Of a stretch of DNA of 64,000 nt, positions 45,142-54,636 are shown one piece after another. This DNA comes from Bacteroidota bacterium. GTDB lineage: Bacteria > Bacteroidota > Bacteroidia > Flavobacteriales > Weeksellaceae. Position 1 is the first letter of the stretch; each line of letters starts with the position of its first letter. Where the stretch lies: NCBI GenBank assembly GCA_018902795.1, contig JAHIQD010000004.1:259269-323268 (forward strand), in the 5' to 3' direction. Below the pieces are notes generated by a model that did not search any database, was not told where the DNA came from, and was given only the letters and a program-made list of their open reading frames with translations. Position numbers and translations under genes: made by a program.

Positions 45142-46569
45142 TTATACTTTAAGGTCAGCTTCTAAGCCGATCAAGTCGCTGTATTTATCTAAAATCGGCT
45201 GCACTTCGTTCTGGATAAATTCTTCCGTCTGAATGGGCGCAAAACCAATGAAGTTTTTAGGGTCGAGTATTTCCATGAATTTTTCCTTATCAAGTTTCAG
45301 GGAACTGTCATTCATGATTCTTTCAATCAGATCATTTTCCTTTCCTTCCATTTTCACTTTTTTGCTTGCCTCCATAGAATGAACGCGGATGGTTTCGTGA
45401 ATTTCCTGCCGGTCGCCTCCCGCTTTCACTTCTTCCATAATGATGTATTCTGTCGCCATAAATGGGAGTTCGTCCATAATATGCTTTTGAATACGGTTTT
45501 CGTACACCACGATTCCGTTCATGATATTGTTCCAGATCAATAAAATCGCATCCACCGCCAGGAAAGATTGTGGGATCGTTAATCTTTTGTTCGCGGAATC
45601 GTCCAGCGTTCTTTCAAACCACTGTGTTGCAGCCACCATTGCGGAACTTGAAGAAAGCGACATGACGAATTTTGAAAGTGCCCCTATTCTTTCAGAACGC
45701 ATCGGATTTCGTTTATAAGCCATCGCTGAAGAGCCAATCTGGTTTTTCTCGAACGGTTCCTCTATTTCCTTTAAATTCTGTAAAAGTCTTAAATCATTGG
45801 TGAATTTATGAGCTGACTGAGCGATATTGGAAAGCAGAGCCATCACTTTTGCATCGATTTTCCTGTCGTAAGTCTGTCCGGAAACTCCGAAAACTTTTTC
45901 GAAACCAAAACGTTTTGAAAGTTCCTTATCCAAATGTTTTACTTTGGAATAATCGCCGTTGAAAAGTTCAAGAAAACTTGCCGCAGTTCCGGTGGTTCCT
46001 TTTACGCCACGAAATCTTAATGTTTCAAGAAAAAACTCAAGTTCTTCAAAATCTAAAATTAAAGACTGAAGCCAAAGTGTTGCCCGTTTCCCAACAGTGG
46101 TAAGTTGTGCCGGCTGATAATGCGTAAAACCGAGCGTAGGAAGGTCTTTGTATTTTAAAGCAAAATCTGAAAGATTTTTTATGACGTTGACCATTTGCTT
46201 TCTCAAAAGAAGCAATCCGTCACGGATTTGAATTAAATCGGTATTGTCTCCTACAAAAGCAGAAGTTGCTCCCAAGTGAATAATTCCTTTTGCCAGAGGC
46301 GCGTCATCGCCATAAGTATGCACATGCGCCATCACATCATGACGGAATTTTTTCTCGTAATCCGCAGCTTTTACATAATCAATGTTATCTGCATTTGCTT
46401 TAAGTTGCGCAATCTGTTCGTCGGAAATGTCGAGACCTAAATCTTTTTCGATTTCGGCCAACGCGATCCATAATTTTCTCCAATTCCTGAACTTGTTGTT
46501 CGGAGAGAAATTATAGAGCATTTCCTCACTTGAATAGCGTTCTTCAAGAGGGTTTTTGTAGGAATTCAT
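45142..46569 (-). CDS. purB: Adenylosuccinate lyase
   Basis: 475 residues of the fumarase/aspartase superfamily with the signature GSSAMAYKRNPMRSE, the catalytic-loop serine inside it, and HLGATSAFVGDNTD near residue 105. It splits SAICAR and adenylosuccinate, acting twice in purine synthesis. A TAAATTTG on the minus strand at 46596-46603 fits a -7 element. It is followed by its own terminator, so purL may have a separate promoter. Confidence 0.95.
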   Translation of the reverse strand: MNSYKNPLEERYSSEEMLYNFSPNNKFRNWRKLWIALAEIEKDLGLDISDEQIAQLKANADNIDYVKAADYEKKFRHDVMAHVHTYGDDAPLAKGIIHLGATSAFVGDNTDLIQIRDGLLLLRKQMVNVIKNLSDFALKYKDLPTLGFTHYQPAQLTTVGKRATLWLQSLILDFEELEFFLETLRFRGVKGTTGTAASFLELFNGDYSKVKHLDKELSKRFGFEKVFGVSGQTYDRKIDAKVMALLSNIAQSAHKFTNDLRLLQNLKEIEEPFEKNQIGSSAMAYKRNPMRSERIGALSKFVMSLSSSSAMVAATQWFERTLDDSANKRLTIPQSFLAVDAILLIWNNIMNGIVVYENRIQKHIMDELPFMATEYIIMEEVKAGGDRQEIHETIRVHSMEASKKVKMEGKENDLIERIMNDSSLKLDKEKFMEILDPKNFIGFAPIQTEEFIQNEVQPILDKYSDLIGLEADLKV

Positions 46570-46714
46570 TCTTTATTTTTACTTTATTAGATGCACAAAT
46601 TTAAGAAAATTAAAAGAATTTGCGAAGTCGGTTTTATATTTTTTTGACTGAAAATACAGGGAAAACATGATTTGTTTTAAATATAAATTTGACAATAAAA
46701 AACAATAAAAAAAC

Positions 46715-47521
46715 TTAAACTCTGCCCTTGAAATCCTTCATTGTGTCGTAGACTCCGAACACATTTTTCATCACCCAATCGAACGCCGGAATAGGCAAAA
46801 TTCCCTGGGAAAAACGGATAAACCAGTAAGGCAGTGGCATCGCCAGCATTTTAGTTTCGTTTTCAATGGCTTTAATAATTCTTTCGGAAGTAGGTTCCGG
46901 TTCCAGAATGGGAAGCAGTTTGGATTTTACGCCGTCGAACATTCCGGTATTGATATAGAAAGGCATGATCGTGGTGACAGAAATGTTTTTTCCAAGCTGC
47001 TCCATTTCCAGTCTCAAACTGTCGCTCCAACCTACAACCGCCCATTTGGAAGCAGCATAAACCGACATTTTCGGATTGGAAATTAATCCTGCTGAAGAAG
47101 CAATATTACAGATCGCACCGGAATTCTCAGCCATCATTCCGGATAAAAATTCAAGTCCAATGTGCATAAATGCGTTGGAATTAATGAGCATACTTTTTTG
47201 AATCTGGTCGTGCGTGTGTTCATGGAAATACTTGCCGACAACAATTCCGGCATTGTTGATCAGAATATCAACTTTTCCCACTTCAATTCTTACTTTCTGG
47301 GCATTAATTTTAATTTCATCCAGATTAAAAACATCAGTTTTGTAACCGAAAATTTCACCGCCTATCCCGGAAAGTTCTGCCGTTGTTTTAACTAAAGCAT
47401 CTTCATTAATGTCCCAAATCACCAGCTTTTTCGCTCCTCTTTCCAGAGATTTTCTCGCCATGATTTTACCAATTCCGGAACATCCGCCGGTGATAAGAAC
47501 TGTTTTGTCTCTAAAATCCAT
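46715..47521 (-). CDS. Short-chain dehydrogenase/reductase
   Basis: 268 residues from the ATG at 47521 (MDFRDKTVLITGG); a 41-codon extension upward would overlap the divergent gene and is not conserved-looking. It shows TGGCSGIG (NAD(P) binding), NNAG, the catalytic YAASKWA and a hydrophobic C-terminal part. The substrate is unknown; placement next to a divergent aldehyde dehydrogenase hints at fatty aldehyde or alcohol metabolism, which is inference. Confidence 0.85.
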   Translation of the reverse strand: MDFRDKTVLITGGCSGIGKIMARKSLERGAKKLVIWDINEDALVKTTAELSGIGGEIFGYKTDVFNLDEIKINAQKVRIEVGKVDILINNAGIVVGKYFHEHTHDQIQKSMLINSNAFMHIGLEFLSGMMAENSGAICNIASSAGLISNPKMSVYAASKWAVVGWSDSLRLEMEQLGKNISVTTIMPFYINTGMFDGVKSKLLPILEPEPTSERIIKAIENETKMLAMPLPYWFIRFSQGILPIPAFDWVMKNVFGVYDTMKDFKGRV

Positions 47522-47576
47522 TTCTGCTTTTTTCTGTTTATTTTGAAGTAAATTTGTTAGAATAAAAATAAATGTA

Positions 47577-48938
47577 ATGAATTTCCAGGAGATATTAGCA
47601 GACCAGCGTTCGTTTTTTAACAGCCAGAAAACAAAAAGTATCAAATTCAGAAAAATGTATCTGGAAAAGCTGCGCGAAGTAATTCTTAAAAATGAAGAAC
47701 TGCTGTATAAAGCGATTTACAAAGATTTCGGGAAGTCAAAATTCGATACTTATACGACAGAAATCTCTTTCATTTTAAAAGATATTGACTATTATTTAAA
47801 AAATCTTAATTCGCTGTCGAGGCCTAAAAAAGTAAAAACCAATTTGGCCAATCAGTTGGGTTCGAGTAAAATTTTCAGCGAACCGCTTGGCTGTACCTTG
47901 GTAATCGGCGCGTGGAATTATCCTTATCAGCTGTCATTTTCTCCTATGATCACCGCTTTGGCAGCAGGAAACACCTGTATCCTGAAACCGAGTGAAGTGG
48001 CAGAAAACACCATGAAAGCGATGGCTAAAATCATCAACGAAAATTTCCCAAAAGAATATCTTTTTGTTGCAGAAGGCGGGGTGGATGAAATTACTGAAAT
48101 ACTGAAACTTAAATTTGATAAAATATTCTTCACAGGAAGTTCTAAAATCGGACGGATCGTTTATGAAGCAGCAGCCAAAAATTTAACTCCCGTTACTTTG
48201 GAACTGGGTGGGAAAAGTCCGGCAATTGTCACCTCAAGCGCAGATTTCGAGGTTGCTTCAAAAAGAATTGTCTGGGGAAAATTCCTGAATGCAGGCCAAA
48301 CTTGTGTGGCTCCGGATTATATTTTAGTGGATGAAAAGGTAAAAGACAGTTTTCTGGATGCTTTAAAATCTTACATTCTGAAATTTAATTACCAGCCGGA
48401 GTCAGAACATTATACCCAAATTATCAATCAGCGGAATTTCGACCGGTTGGTACAGTTTATTGAGAAGGAAAAAATTTACATCGGAGGAAATTACGACGCT
48501 GAAAAAAGATACATCGAACCTACTGTTTTACACAATATCAATTGGGACGATGCGGTGATGCAGGAAGAAATTTTCGGACCCATTCTGCCCGTTTTAACCT
48601 TCAGCAATTTTAATGAAGCTTTACTGAAAATCGCAGAAAAAGAGAAACCTCTTGCTGCTTATTTATTCACAAAAAATTCAGAAGAAAAAGAAAATTTCAC
48701 ATCTAAAATCTCTTTCGGCGGCGGCTGCATCAATGATGTAATGATGCATCTAAGCAATGAACATCTGCCTTTCGGAGGCGTAGGGAATTCCGGAATTGGG
48801 AATTATCACGGGAAATTCGGCTTCAACGCGTTCTCTCATCATAAGGCAGTTTTAGAAAGAGCAACCTGGGGCGAACCGGATCTTAAATACCCGCCATATT
48901 CCGAGAAAAAACTGAACTGGATCAAAAAACTACTGTAA
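47577..48938 (+). CDS. Aldehyde dehydrogenase family protein
   Basis: 453 residues, class 3-like, with GAWNYPYQLSFSPMI, FFTGSSKIGR, VTLELGGKSPAIV (catalytic Glu), the nucleophile Cys in NAGQTCVAPDY and EEIFGPILPV. The length and the missing N-terminal extension suit the fatty-aldehyde (ALDH3) branch. TAAATTTG at 47549-47556 fits a -7 element in the 55-base divergent promoter region shared with the SDR gene. Confidence 0.9.
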   Translation: MNFQEILADQRSFFNSQKTKSIKFRKMYLEKLREVILKNEELLYKAIYKDFGKSKFDTYTTEISFILKDIDYYLKNLNSLSRPKKVKTNLANQLGSSKIFSEPLGCTLVIGAWNYPYQLSFSPMITALAAGNTCILKPSEVAENTMKAMAKIINENFPKEYLFVAEGGVDEITEILKLKFDKIFFTGSSKIGRIVYEAAAKNLTPVTLELGGKSPAIVTSSADFEVASKRIVWGKFLNAGQTCVAPDYILVDEKVKDSFLDALKSYILKFNYQPESEHYTQIINQRNFDRLVQFIEKEKIYIGGNYDAEKRYIEPTVLHNINWDDAVMQEEIFGPILPVLTFSNFNEALLKIAEKEKPLAAYLFTKNSEEKENFTSKISFGGGCINDVMMHLSNEHLPFGGVGNSGIGNYHGKFGFNAFSHHKAVLERATWGEPDLKYPPYSEKKLNWIKKLL

Positions 48939-48940
48939 AA

Positions 48941-48970
48941 AAAACGTCCTGCAGAATCGCGGGACGTTTT
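48941..48970. terminator. Bidirectional terminator
   Basis: AAAACGTCCTGC pairs with GCGGGACGTTTT (one T-G pair) around a six-base loop, between two converging genes. Confidence 0.85.
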
Positions 48971-48975
48971 GTATT

Positions 48976-49566
48976 TTAAGACTTGGTAGTCCATTTCAGA
49001 AAGAACTCTTTTACCTTTTCTTTGCTGTATCCTTTTCCTTCCTCCAGTACTGCGCTGTCCTGGGTATGAATCATTTTCCCGTTCTGGTCTAAAACGATAA
49101 AAACCGGATAACCGAATTTTTCACCGGGATTATCATATTGGGCGAAAACCTTTGCGTTTTTGTTTTCCGGCGAATAATTTAAATGGTAATACAGATAATT
49201 TTTGTCTACAATTTCTTTTAATTCAGGCGTGGTCTGCACGAAATTATTAAATCTTAGACACCAGATACACCAGTTTCCACCGGCCTGTAGTATTATATTT
49301 TTATTTTCCGCCTTCGCCTGTTTTACCAGTTCTGAAATTTTGGCTTCTGCATTTTCCGTTGCATTATAAGGTTTTGGAAGTTTTGCTTTCTCCTCCGCCG
49401 CAAGTTTTTTCTTAGCTTCCAGAATGGCTGTACTGTCGGAAACTACTGCAACAGATGTTGCCGCGTCAGCCTTCGCATCAATCTTTGAATCTGCTTTTTG
49501 GGAGCACGCCAAACCCGTGATAAGAAGCGCTGAAAACGCTAAAACTTTTATTTTACTGTTTTTCAT
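48976..49566 (-). CDS. Thioredoxin-like lipoprotein
   Basis: 196 residues. The N-terminus has a signal peptide ending GLAC, a slightly unusual lipobox with Cys21 as lipid site, then a low-complexity Ala/Asp/Lys linker to about residue 65. The thioredoxin fold has the active pair CIWC (Cys101, Cys104) in GGNWCIWC and the cis-proline region GYPVFIVLDQNGK. A periplasmic or membrane-anchored disulfide reductase; its partner is unknown. Confidence 0.8.
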   Translation of the reverse strand: MKNSKIKVLAFSALLITGLACSQKADSKIDAKADAATSVAVVSDSTAILEAKKKLAAEEKAKLPKPYNATENAEAKISELVKQAKAENKNIILQAGGNWCIWCLRFNNFVQTTPELKEIVDKNYLYYHLNYSPENKNAKVFAQYDNPGEKFGYPVFIVLDQNGKMIHTQDSAVLEEGKGYSKEKVKEFFLKWTTKS

Positions 49567-49651
49567 TGATCTTTAAATTAAATTAACGGTGCAAAATAAC
49601 AAAAATAGAGCCAATGATACACTTTATAATTACTAAATTTGCAAACTGTTT

Positions 49652-50533
49652 ATGAATTTTCTATTTAAAATAATTATCCTTTTTTCAAAACTTCCTTTAA
49701 AAGTTTTGTATCTGTTTTCAGATTTGATCTTTTTCGTAATCTACATTTTGGTGGGTTACAGAAAAACCGTGGTATCCGAAAACCTGAAGAATTCTTTTCC
49801 TCATAAAACAGCCGGAGAACGCAATAAAATACAGCGGAAATTTTACCTGAATTTCTCTGATTATATCGTTGAAACCTTAAAATCATTTACTGTTTCGTCC
49901 AATGAGCTCCGCGTGAGGGTACAGCATATCAATCAGGATGTTTTTCATGAAGCTAAAGCAGAAAACAAAAATGTAATTCTTCTGGCAGGTCATATTTTCA
50001 ACTGGGAATGGTTTAATGCACTGGCAACCATTATTCCACAGGAAAACTGTTTTCCTGTTTACAGAAGGGTACAGAGCAGTTTTTGGGAAGAAAGGATCAA
50101 AGCAATCCGGAATCGGTTTGGGAACGAGGCTCTCGAAGCAAAAGAAGTGATCCGTCATATTTTCAAAAATAAGAATGACGGAAATTCAGTATATATGTTC
50201 GTGGCCGATCAAACCCCTCACGTCTCGGAAGTAACTTACGGTCTAAACTTTCTGAATCAGAAAACGCCGGCATTTATCGGTTACGACAAACTTTCTACAA
50301 GAATGGATCTGGCTTTTGTTTTTTGTGAAATGAAAAAAGTTAAACGTGGCTATTATCAGATCAACTATTACAGAATTTATCCGGACGGAGAGAAATTTGT
50401 AGAACATGAGGTGGTGAAAAAATTCCACAAACTTCTTGAAAACACCATTAATAAAAGGCCCGACAATTATCTTTGGTCGCACAGAAGATGGAAATATCAG
50501 CACGCGATTAAAGTAATGGAAACTGAAATCTAA
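49652..50533 (+). CDS. LpxL/HtrB-type lipid A acyltransferase family protein
   Basis: 293 residues with an N-terminal membrane anchor and the family site HIFNWEW, His and Glu of the HxxxxE motif, then VYRRVQSSFWEERIKAIRNRFG and MFVADQTPH. Members add a late acyl chain to lipid A or related lipids at the inner membrane. TAAATTTG at 49634-49641 fits a -7 element. The next gene, a GT2 glycosyltransferase, follows after 19 bases, in keeping with a role in surface glycolipid synthesis. Confidence 0.88.
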   Translation: MNFLFKIIILFSKLPLKVLYLFSDLIFFVIYILVGYRKTVVSENLKNSFPHKTAGERNKIQRKFYLNFSDYIVETLKSFTVSSNELRVRVQHINQDVFHEAKAENKNVILLAGHIFNWEWFNALATIIPQENCFPVYRRVQSSFWEERIKAIRNRFGNEALEAKEVIRHIFKNKNDGNSVYMFVADQTPHVSEVTYGLNFLNQKTPAFIGYDKLSTRMDLAFVFCEMKKVKRGYYQINYYRIYPDGEKFVEHEVVKKFHKLLENTINKRPDNYLWSHRRWKYQHAIKVMETEI

Positions 50534-50552
50534 CAATCCCAAATCATCTGAA

Positions 50553-51515
50553 TTGAATTTAGCAATCGTCATATTAAACTGGAACGGAAAAAGTTGGTTG
50601 GAAAAATTTCTTCCCACCGTGATTGCGCATTCTGAAAACACAGAAATTTATGTGATTGATAATGCCTCGACCGACGATTCGGTTGAGTTATTAACCTTGA
50701 ATTTCCCCAACGTAAAAATTATCCGTAACCTGACAAACTTCGGTTTTGCAGGAGGTTACAATGAAGGTTTGAAAAAGATTGACGCAGAAATATACTGTCT
50801 GCTGAATTCCGATGTTGAAGTGACGGAAAACTGGCTGAAACCTATTCTTGATTTATTTAAAAAAGATAAAAATATAGCGGCCATCCAACCGAAAATCCTT
50901 GATTACAACCGAAAAAACTTCTTCGAATTTGCGGGTGCAGGAGGCGGCCAGATCGACAATCTGGGGTATCCGTATTGCCGCGGACGGGTTTTTGAAAATC
51001 TGGAAGAAGATAAAGGCCAGTACAATGATGAAACCGAAATTTCCTGGGCATCGGGCTGTTGTTTATTTATCAGATCACAGGATTTTTGGCAGCAGAAAGG
51101 TTTCGACCAAAGGTTCTTTGCGCATCAGGAAGAAATTGATCTTTGCTGGCGCTTAAAAAATTCAGGAAAGAAAATTTTCTACACCGGAAAATCCACGGTT
51201 TATCATGTTGGCGGCGGAACGCTGAACAAACAAAGTCCCCAAAAAACTTTCCTTAATATCCGGAATAATTTCTCGATGCTCCTTAAAAATATGCCATTTC
51301 CAAAATTGCTGTGGGTACTTTTTTTAAGGCTGTGTCTGGATGCCGCTGCAGCATTTTACTTTGGAATTAAAATGGGTTTTCCGCATTTCTGGGCGGTCAT
51401 CAGAGCACATTTCAGTTTTTATGCACAGGTACCGGGAACGCTGAAGCTTCGCGGAAATAATCAGATTAAAAATTATTATCAGACCCAATGGTTGATTTTT
51501 AAACATTTTCTGTAA
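50553..51515 (+). CDS. Family 2 glycosyltransferase
   Basis: 320 residues: NLAIVILNWNGKSWLEKFLP, IYVIDNASTDDS, CLLNSDVEVTENWL (metal-binding DxD-like site) and the WASGCCLFIR...EEIDLCWRLKNSG acceptor region. The C-terminus is hydrophobic and may touch the membrane. The start is a TTG: no in-frame ATG is available close by, and the family motif begins right behind it. Donor and acceptor sugars are not readable from sequence. Confidence 0.88.
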   Translation: MNLAIVILNWNGKSWLEKFLPTVIAHSENTEIYVIDNASTDDSVELLTLNFPNVKIIRNLTNFGFAGGYNEGLKKIDAEIYCLLNSDVEVTENWLKPILDLFKKDKNIAAIQPKILDYNRKNFFEFAGAGGGQIDNLGYPYCRGRVFENLEEDKGQYNDETEISWASGCCLFIRSQDFWQQKGFDQRFFAHQEEIDLCWRLKNSGKKIFYTGKSTVYHVGGGTLNKQSPQKTFLNIRNNFSMLLKNMPFPKLLWVLFLRLCLDAAAAFYFGIKMGFPHFWAVIRAHFSFYAQVPGTLKLRGNNQIKNYYQTQWLIFKHFL

Positions 51516-51604
51516 AAACTACCGCTCGGAATCCTTCAAAATGACCGTGAAGTTTTATACACTTCCGTATAAAATCAAGAAAAAAAGCTACATTTATACT
51601 TCCA

Positions 51605-52465
51605 ATGAATGCAGACATTTACTTTATGCTCGTAACAATTTCCGCTGTCATCCTGATCCTCGGACTGTTTATCTATTTCTTTCAGCATAAATTCTTCTTT
51701 CATCCGGAAAAACTCCCGGCTGATTTCAAATTCGCTTACGACAACTTAAAAGCAGAAGAAAAAACAGTAGAACCTGAACCAGGCGCAAAAATCAATTACC
51801 TACATTTTCAGGTAAATGAGCCGAAAGGTGCCGTGATTTACCTGAAAGGAAACACCAAAAGTATCAAAGGCTGGGGAAAATTCGCCATTGATTTTACAAG
51901 ACTCGGTTATGAAGTAATCATGATGGATTACCGCGGCTTCGGGAAAAGTACCGGAAAACGCACCGTTGAAGCGATGAAACGCGATTCCCAGTTTATATAC
52001 GATATCGTTAAGACCGAATTTACAGAAGAAAAAATCGTGGTTTACGGACGTTCTCTTGGTGCCGGATTTGCGGCAAGGCTGGCTTCCAAAAACAATCCGC
52101 GGCTTTTGATATTAACTTCCCCACTCTATTCTTTATTGCGCACCGTTCACCGCTACTTGCCTTTCATGCCTGCAAAACCTTTTCTGCGTTATAATATCCC
52201 TACATTTCAATATCTGAAAAATGTGCGCTGTCCCATCAAAATTATTCACGGCAGCGATGACCAGCTGGTTCCCATCAGTACTGCGGTAGATCTGTCTGAA
52301 ATAAATCCGGCACTTACCCGGTTATATGTGATTTTGGGAGCAGGGCATATCAACATCCATCAGTTTGAGGAATATCACCGGGTAATGGAAGAAATTTTTG
52401 AGGAACGAAAAGTTTTTATCGACACAGAAAAGACGAGCCTGAATGTAAATCACAGGAGCGAATAA
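51605..52465 (+). CDS. Membrane-anchored alpha/beta hydrolase
   Basis: 286 residues with an N-terminal membrane helix (about 7-26) and an alpha/beta-hydrolase core: MDYRGFGKSTGKR, nucleophile serine in YGRSLGAGFA, an acid in HGSDDQLVP and a histidine in GAGHINIHQFEEY. It resembles the BEM46/ABHD13 branch. Another gene of the same branch is at 53814, with one gene between. The substrate is unknown. Confidence 0.8.
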   Translation: MNADIYFMLVTISAVILILGLFIYFFQHKFFFHPEKLPADFKFAYDNLKAEEKTVEPEPGAKINYLHFQVNEPKGAVIYLKGNTKSIKGWGKFAIDFTRLGYEVIMMDYRGFGKSTGKRTVEAMKRDSQFIYDIVKTEFTEEKIVVYGRSLGAGFAARLASKNNPRLLILTSPLYSLLRTVHRYLPFMPAKPFLRYNIPTFQYLKNVRCPIKIIHGSDDQLVPISTAVDLSEINPALTRLYVILGAGHINIHQFEEYHRVMEEIFEERKVFIDTEKTSLNVNHRSE

Positions 52466-52518
52466 TTATTTCAATTTGCAACAATTAAATTATATTTGCG
52501 ATAACTTTTAAAATCTTA

Positions 52519-53811
52519 ATGGAACTGATTATTATTATCTTTCTGGTACTGCTTAACGGCATTTTTTCGATGTCAGAAATGTCACTGGTTTCATCCAGAA
52601 AATTTAAATTAGAAAATGCGGGAAAGAAAGGAAGTTCCGGAGCAAAAAAAGCACTTAAACTTTCCGGACATCCGACCAAATTCCTCTCTACAGTGCAGAT
52701 TGGCATTACACTGATCGGGATTCTGCTTGGGGTGTATTCAGGTGAAAATCTCACGACCGATTTCCAGAATTTCCTGAACACTTTTCCGGTATTGGAGCCC
52801 TATTCCAAAACCCTGGCCACCACAGGTATTGTTATTTTCATCACTTATTTGTCCATTCTTCTGGGAGAGCTGCTGCCTAAACGGATTGCGATGACCCATC
52901 CTGAGCGTATCATCACCTTGGTTGCCAAACCGATGGATATTCTTTCTAAAATCACCTCACCTTTTGTCTGGCTGCTCAGCACTTCTAATAATGTACTTCT
53001 TAAACTGATGGGAATTAAAAGCGGTTCCGACAGTATTATTACAGAAGAGGAAATAAAATCTATTGTAAAAGAAAGCGCACAGGAAGGCGAGATAGACGAA
53101 ATAGAGCACAACATCGTAGAACGGGTATTCGAACTTGGCGACAGGAAAATAAACACCCTGCTCACCCACCGTACCGCAATGACCTTTTTCGGTATAGATG
53201 AACAGCTGGAGGTCGTCCTGGAAAAAATACGGAACGACAAACATGCCGCCTATCCCGTAACCAAAGGGAACAACCTCGATGACATTATCGGAATCGTTCT
53301 CCTTAAAGACCTTTTTCCTATAGATAATCCCGAAAACTTCAGCCTTAGTAAATACCTGAAACAACCGGTTTTCCTGAATGAAAACTATTACGCCTACAAA
53401 GTGCTGGAACTTTTCAAAAGACAAAAAAACCATTACGGGATTGTAATTGATGAGTATGGAAACACTGTGGGAATGGTCACTATGGACGATGTCCTGGACG
53501 CATTGGTAGGAGATACGGTGAATGACGATTATTTTGACTACCGGATTTCGGTGCGGGATGAAAACTCATGGCTGGCCGACGGACAGGTTCCGATCGTAGA
53601 ATTCATCAGGTATTTTAAACTCAATTACGAGTTTGAAAACAAAGATAATTACACCACCATTGTAGGATTTTTCCTCAATGAAAACCACCGCGTAGCCCAG
53701 GTTGGCGACAAAGTAACTGTCGAAGATCTTGAGCTTGAGATCATTGATAAAGACGGTCAGCGCGTAGATAAAATCCTCATCACAAGGACTAAAAACAGTT
53801 CAAATCCTTAA
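52519..53811 (+). CDS. CNNM/CorC-type membrane protein (hemolysin family)
   Basis: 430 residues with DUF21 domain (MELIIIIFLVLLNGIFSMSEMSLVSSRKFKLE to LLGELLPKRIAM), a CBS pair (LTHRTAMTFFGI, VIDEYGNTVGMVTMDDVLDALVG) and a CorC_HlyC domain. Same architecture as the gene at 1366-2724 but clearly diverged, so a distinct paralogue. TATATTTG at 52491-52498 fits a -7 element. It ends two bases before the next hydrolase gene, so the two are likely coupled. Confidence 0.88.
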   Translation: MELIIIIFLVLLNGIFSMSEMSLVSSRKFKLENAGKKGSSGAKKALKLSGHPTKFLSTVQIGITLIGILLGVYSGENLTTDFQNFLNTFPVLEPYSKTLATTGIVIFITYLSILLGELLPKRIAMTHPERIITLVAKPMDILSKITSPFVWLLSTSNNVLLKLMGIKSGSDSIITEEEIKSIVKESAQEGEIDEIEHNIVERVFELGDRKINTLLTHRTAMTFFGIDEQLEVVLEKIRNDKHAAYPVTKGNNLDDIIGIVLLKDLFPIDNPENFSLSKYLKQPVFLNENYYAYKVLELFKRQKNHYGIVIDEYGNTVGMVTMDDVLDALVGDTVNDDYFDYRISVRDENSWLADGQVPIVEFIRYFKLNYEFENKDNYTTIVGFFLNENHRVAQVGDKVTVEDLELEIIDKDGQRVDKILITRTKNSSNP

Positions 53812-53813
53812 AA

Positions 53814-54581
53814 ATGTCTGAGCTTCTTAAATTCCTTCAGGAAAAAGTTGTCTTTCTTCCGGTTATTCTTCCGGAGGAGCATGAATTTGATTTTGAAGGA
53901 AATTTTGAAGAATATCTTTGGGACACGCCTTTTGACGGGAAAATTAATGTGCTTCATTTCAAAATTAACCGTCCGAAAGGAGTCATTCTTTATTTCCACG
54001 GAAACTCCGACAATCTTCACCGTTGGGGAAAAATCGCGGCCGAATTCACCCAGTTCGGTTACGATGTTTTGGTGATGGACTACCGCGGTTATGGAAAAAG
54101 TTCAGGTGCAAGAAATGAAGATTACCTCTATTCAGATGCGCAGATTTTCTATGATTTTGCGAAGAAATATTACGGCGAAGAAAAAATTGTGGTTTACGGA
54201 AGAAGTTTGGGCGGAGCATTTGCGGTGAAAGTGGCCGCCGACAATATGCCAAAAATGGTCATTCTGGAAGCGACTTTCTATAATCTTCAGGATATCGCCA
54301 ACCGCTGGCTTCCGGGAAAAATAACAGACAGAGTATCCCTGAGAATGACTTACCATTTTCTATCCAATGAAAATATTTTGAATCTAAAAGTTCCGCTCTA
54401 CCAGTTTCATGGAACAAAAGATACCGTGATTCCGCTGAAATCCGGAAAAAAGCTGTTTGACGTTTTTGAAAAAGAACATCCTGAAATTCCGAAAAAATTC
54501 ATCGAAATAAATGGCGGAAGCCATCACGATCTAGTGACTTATGAGGAATTTAACAGGGAAATAAGGGAAATTTTGGGATGA
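53814..54581 (+). CDS. Alpha/beta hydrolase (soluble paralogue)
   Basis: 255 residues. Same core as the 51605 gene: MDYRGYGKSSGARNEDYLYSDAQIFYDFAKKYYGEEK, YGRSLGGAFAV (Ser), HGTKDTVIP (Asp) and GGSHHDLVTYEEF (His), but without the N-terminal membrane helix. Starts almost at the end of the CNNM-type gene. Function unknown; the pair with that gene could link it to membrane homeostasis, which is only context. Confidence 0.8.
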   Translation: MSELLKFLQEKVVFLPVILPEEHEFDFEGNFEEYLWDTPFDGKINVLHFKINRPKGVILYFHGNSDNLHRWGKIAAEFTQFGYDVLVMDYRGYGKSSGARNEDYLYSDAQIFYDFAKKYYGEEKIVVYGRSLGGAFAVKVAADNMPKMVILEATFYNLQDIANRWLPGKITDRVSLRMTYHFLSNENILNLKVPLYQFHGTKDTVIPLKSGKKLFDVFEKEHPEIPKKFIEINGGSHHDLVTYEEFNREIREILG

Positions 54582-54636
54582 AAAATCCTGTCAGACAGCA
54601 CCAATAAAATTTAAAACAAACAATGCCCAACTTAAA

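Noticed and set aside
47522..47644. N-terminal extension of the SDR gene by 41 codons
   Set aside because: It would overlap the start of the divergent aldehyde dehydrogenase and put a membrane-like stretch before a soluble fold that begins at MDFRDKTVLITGG.
50243..50641. 132-residue minus-strand frame across the acyltransferase and glycosyltransferase genes
   Set aside because: It overlaps two well-supported genes on the other strand and resembles no family.
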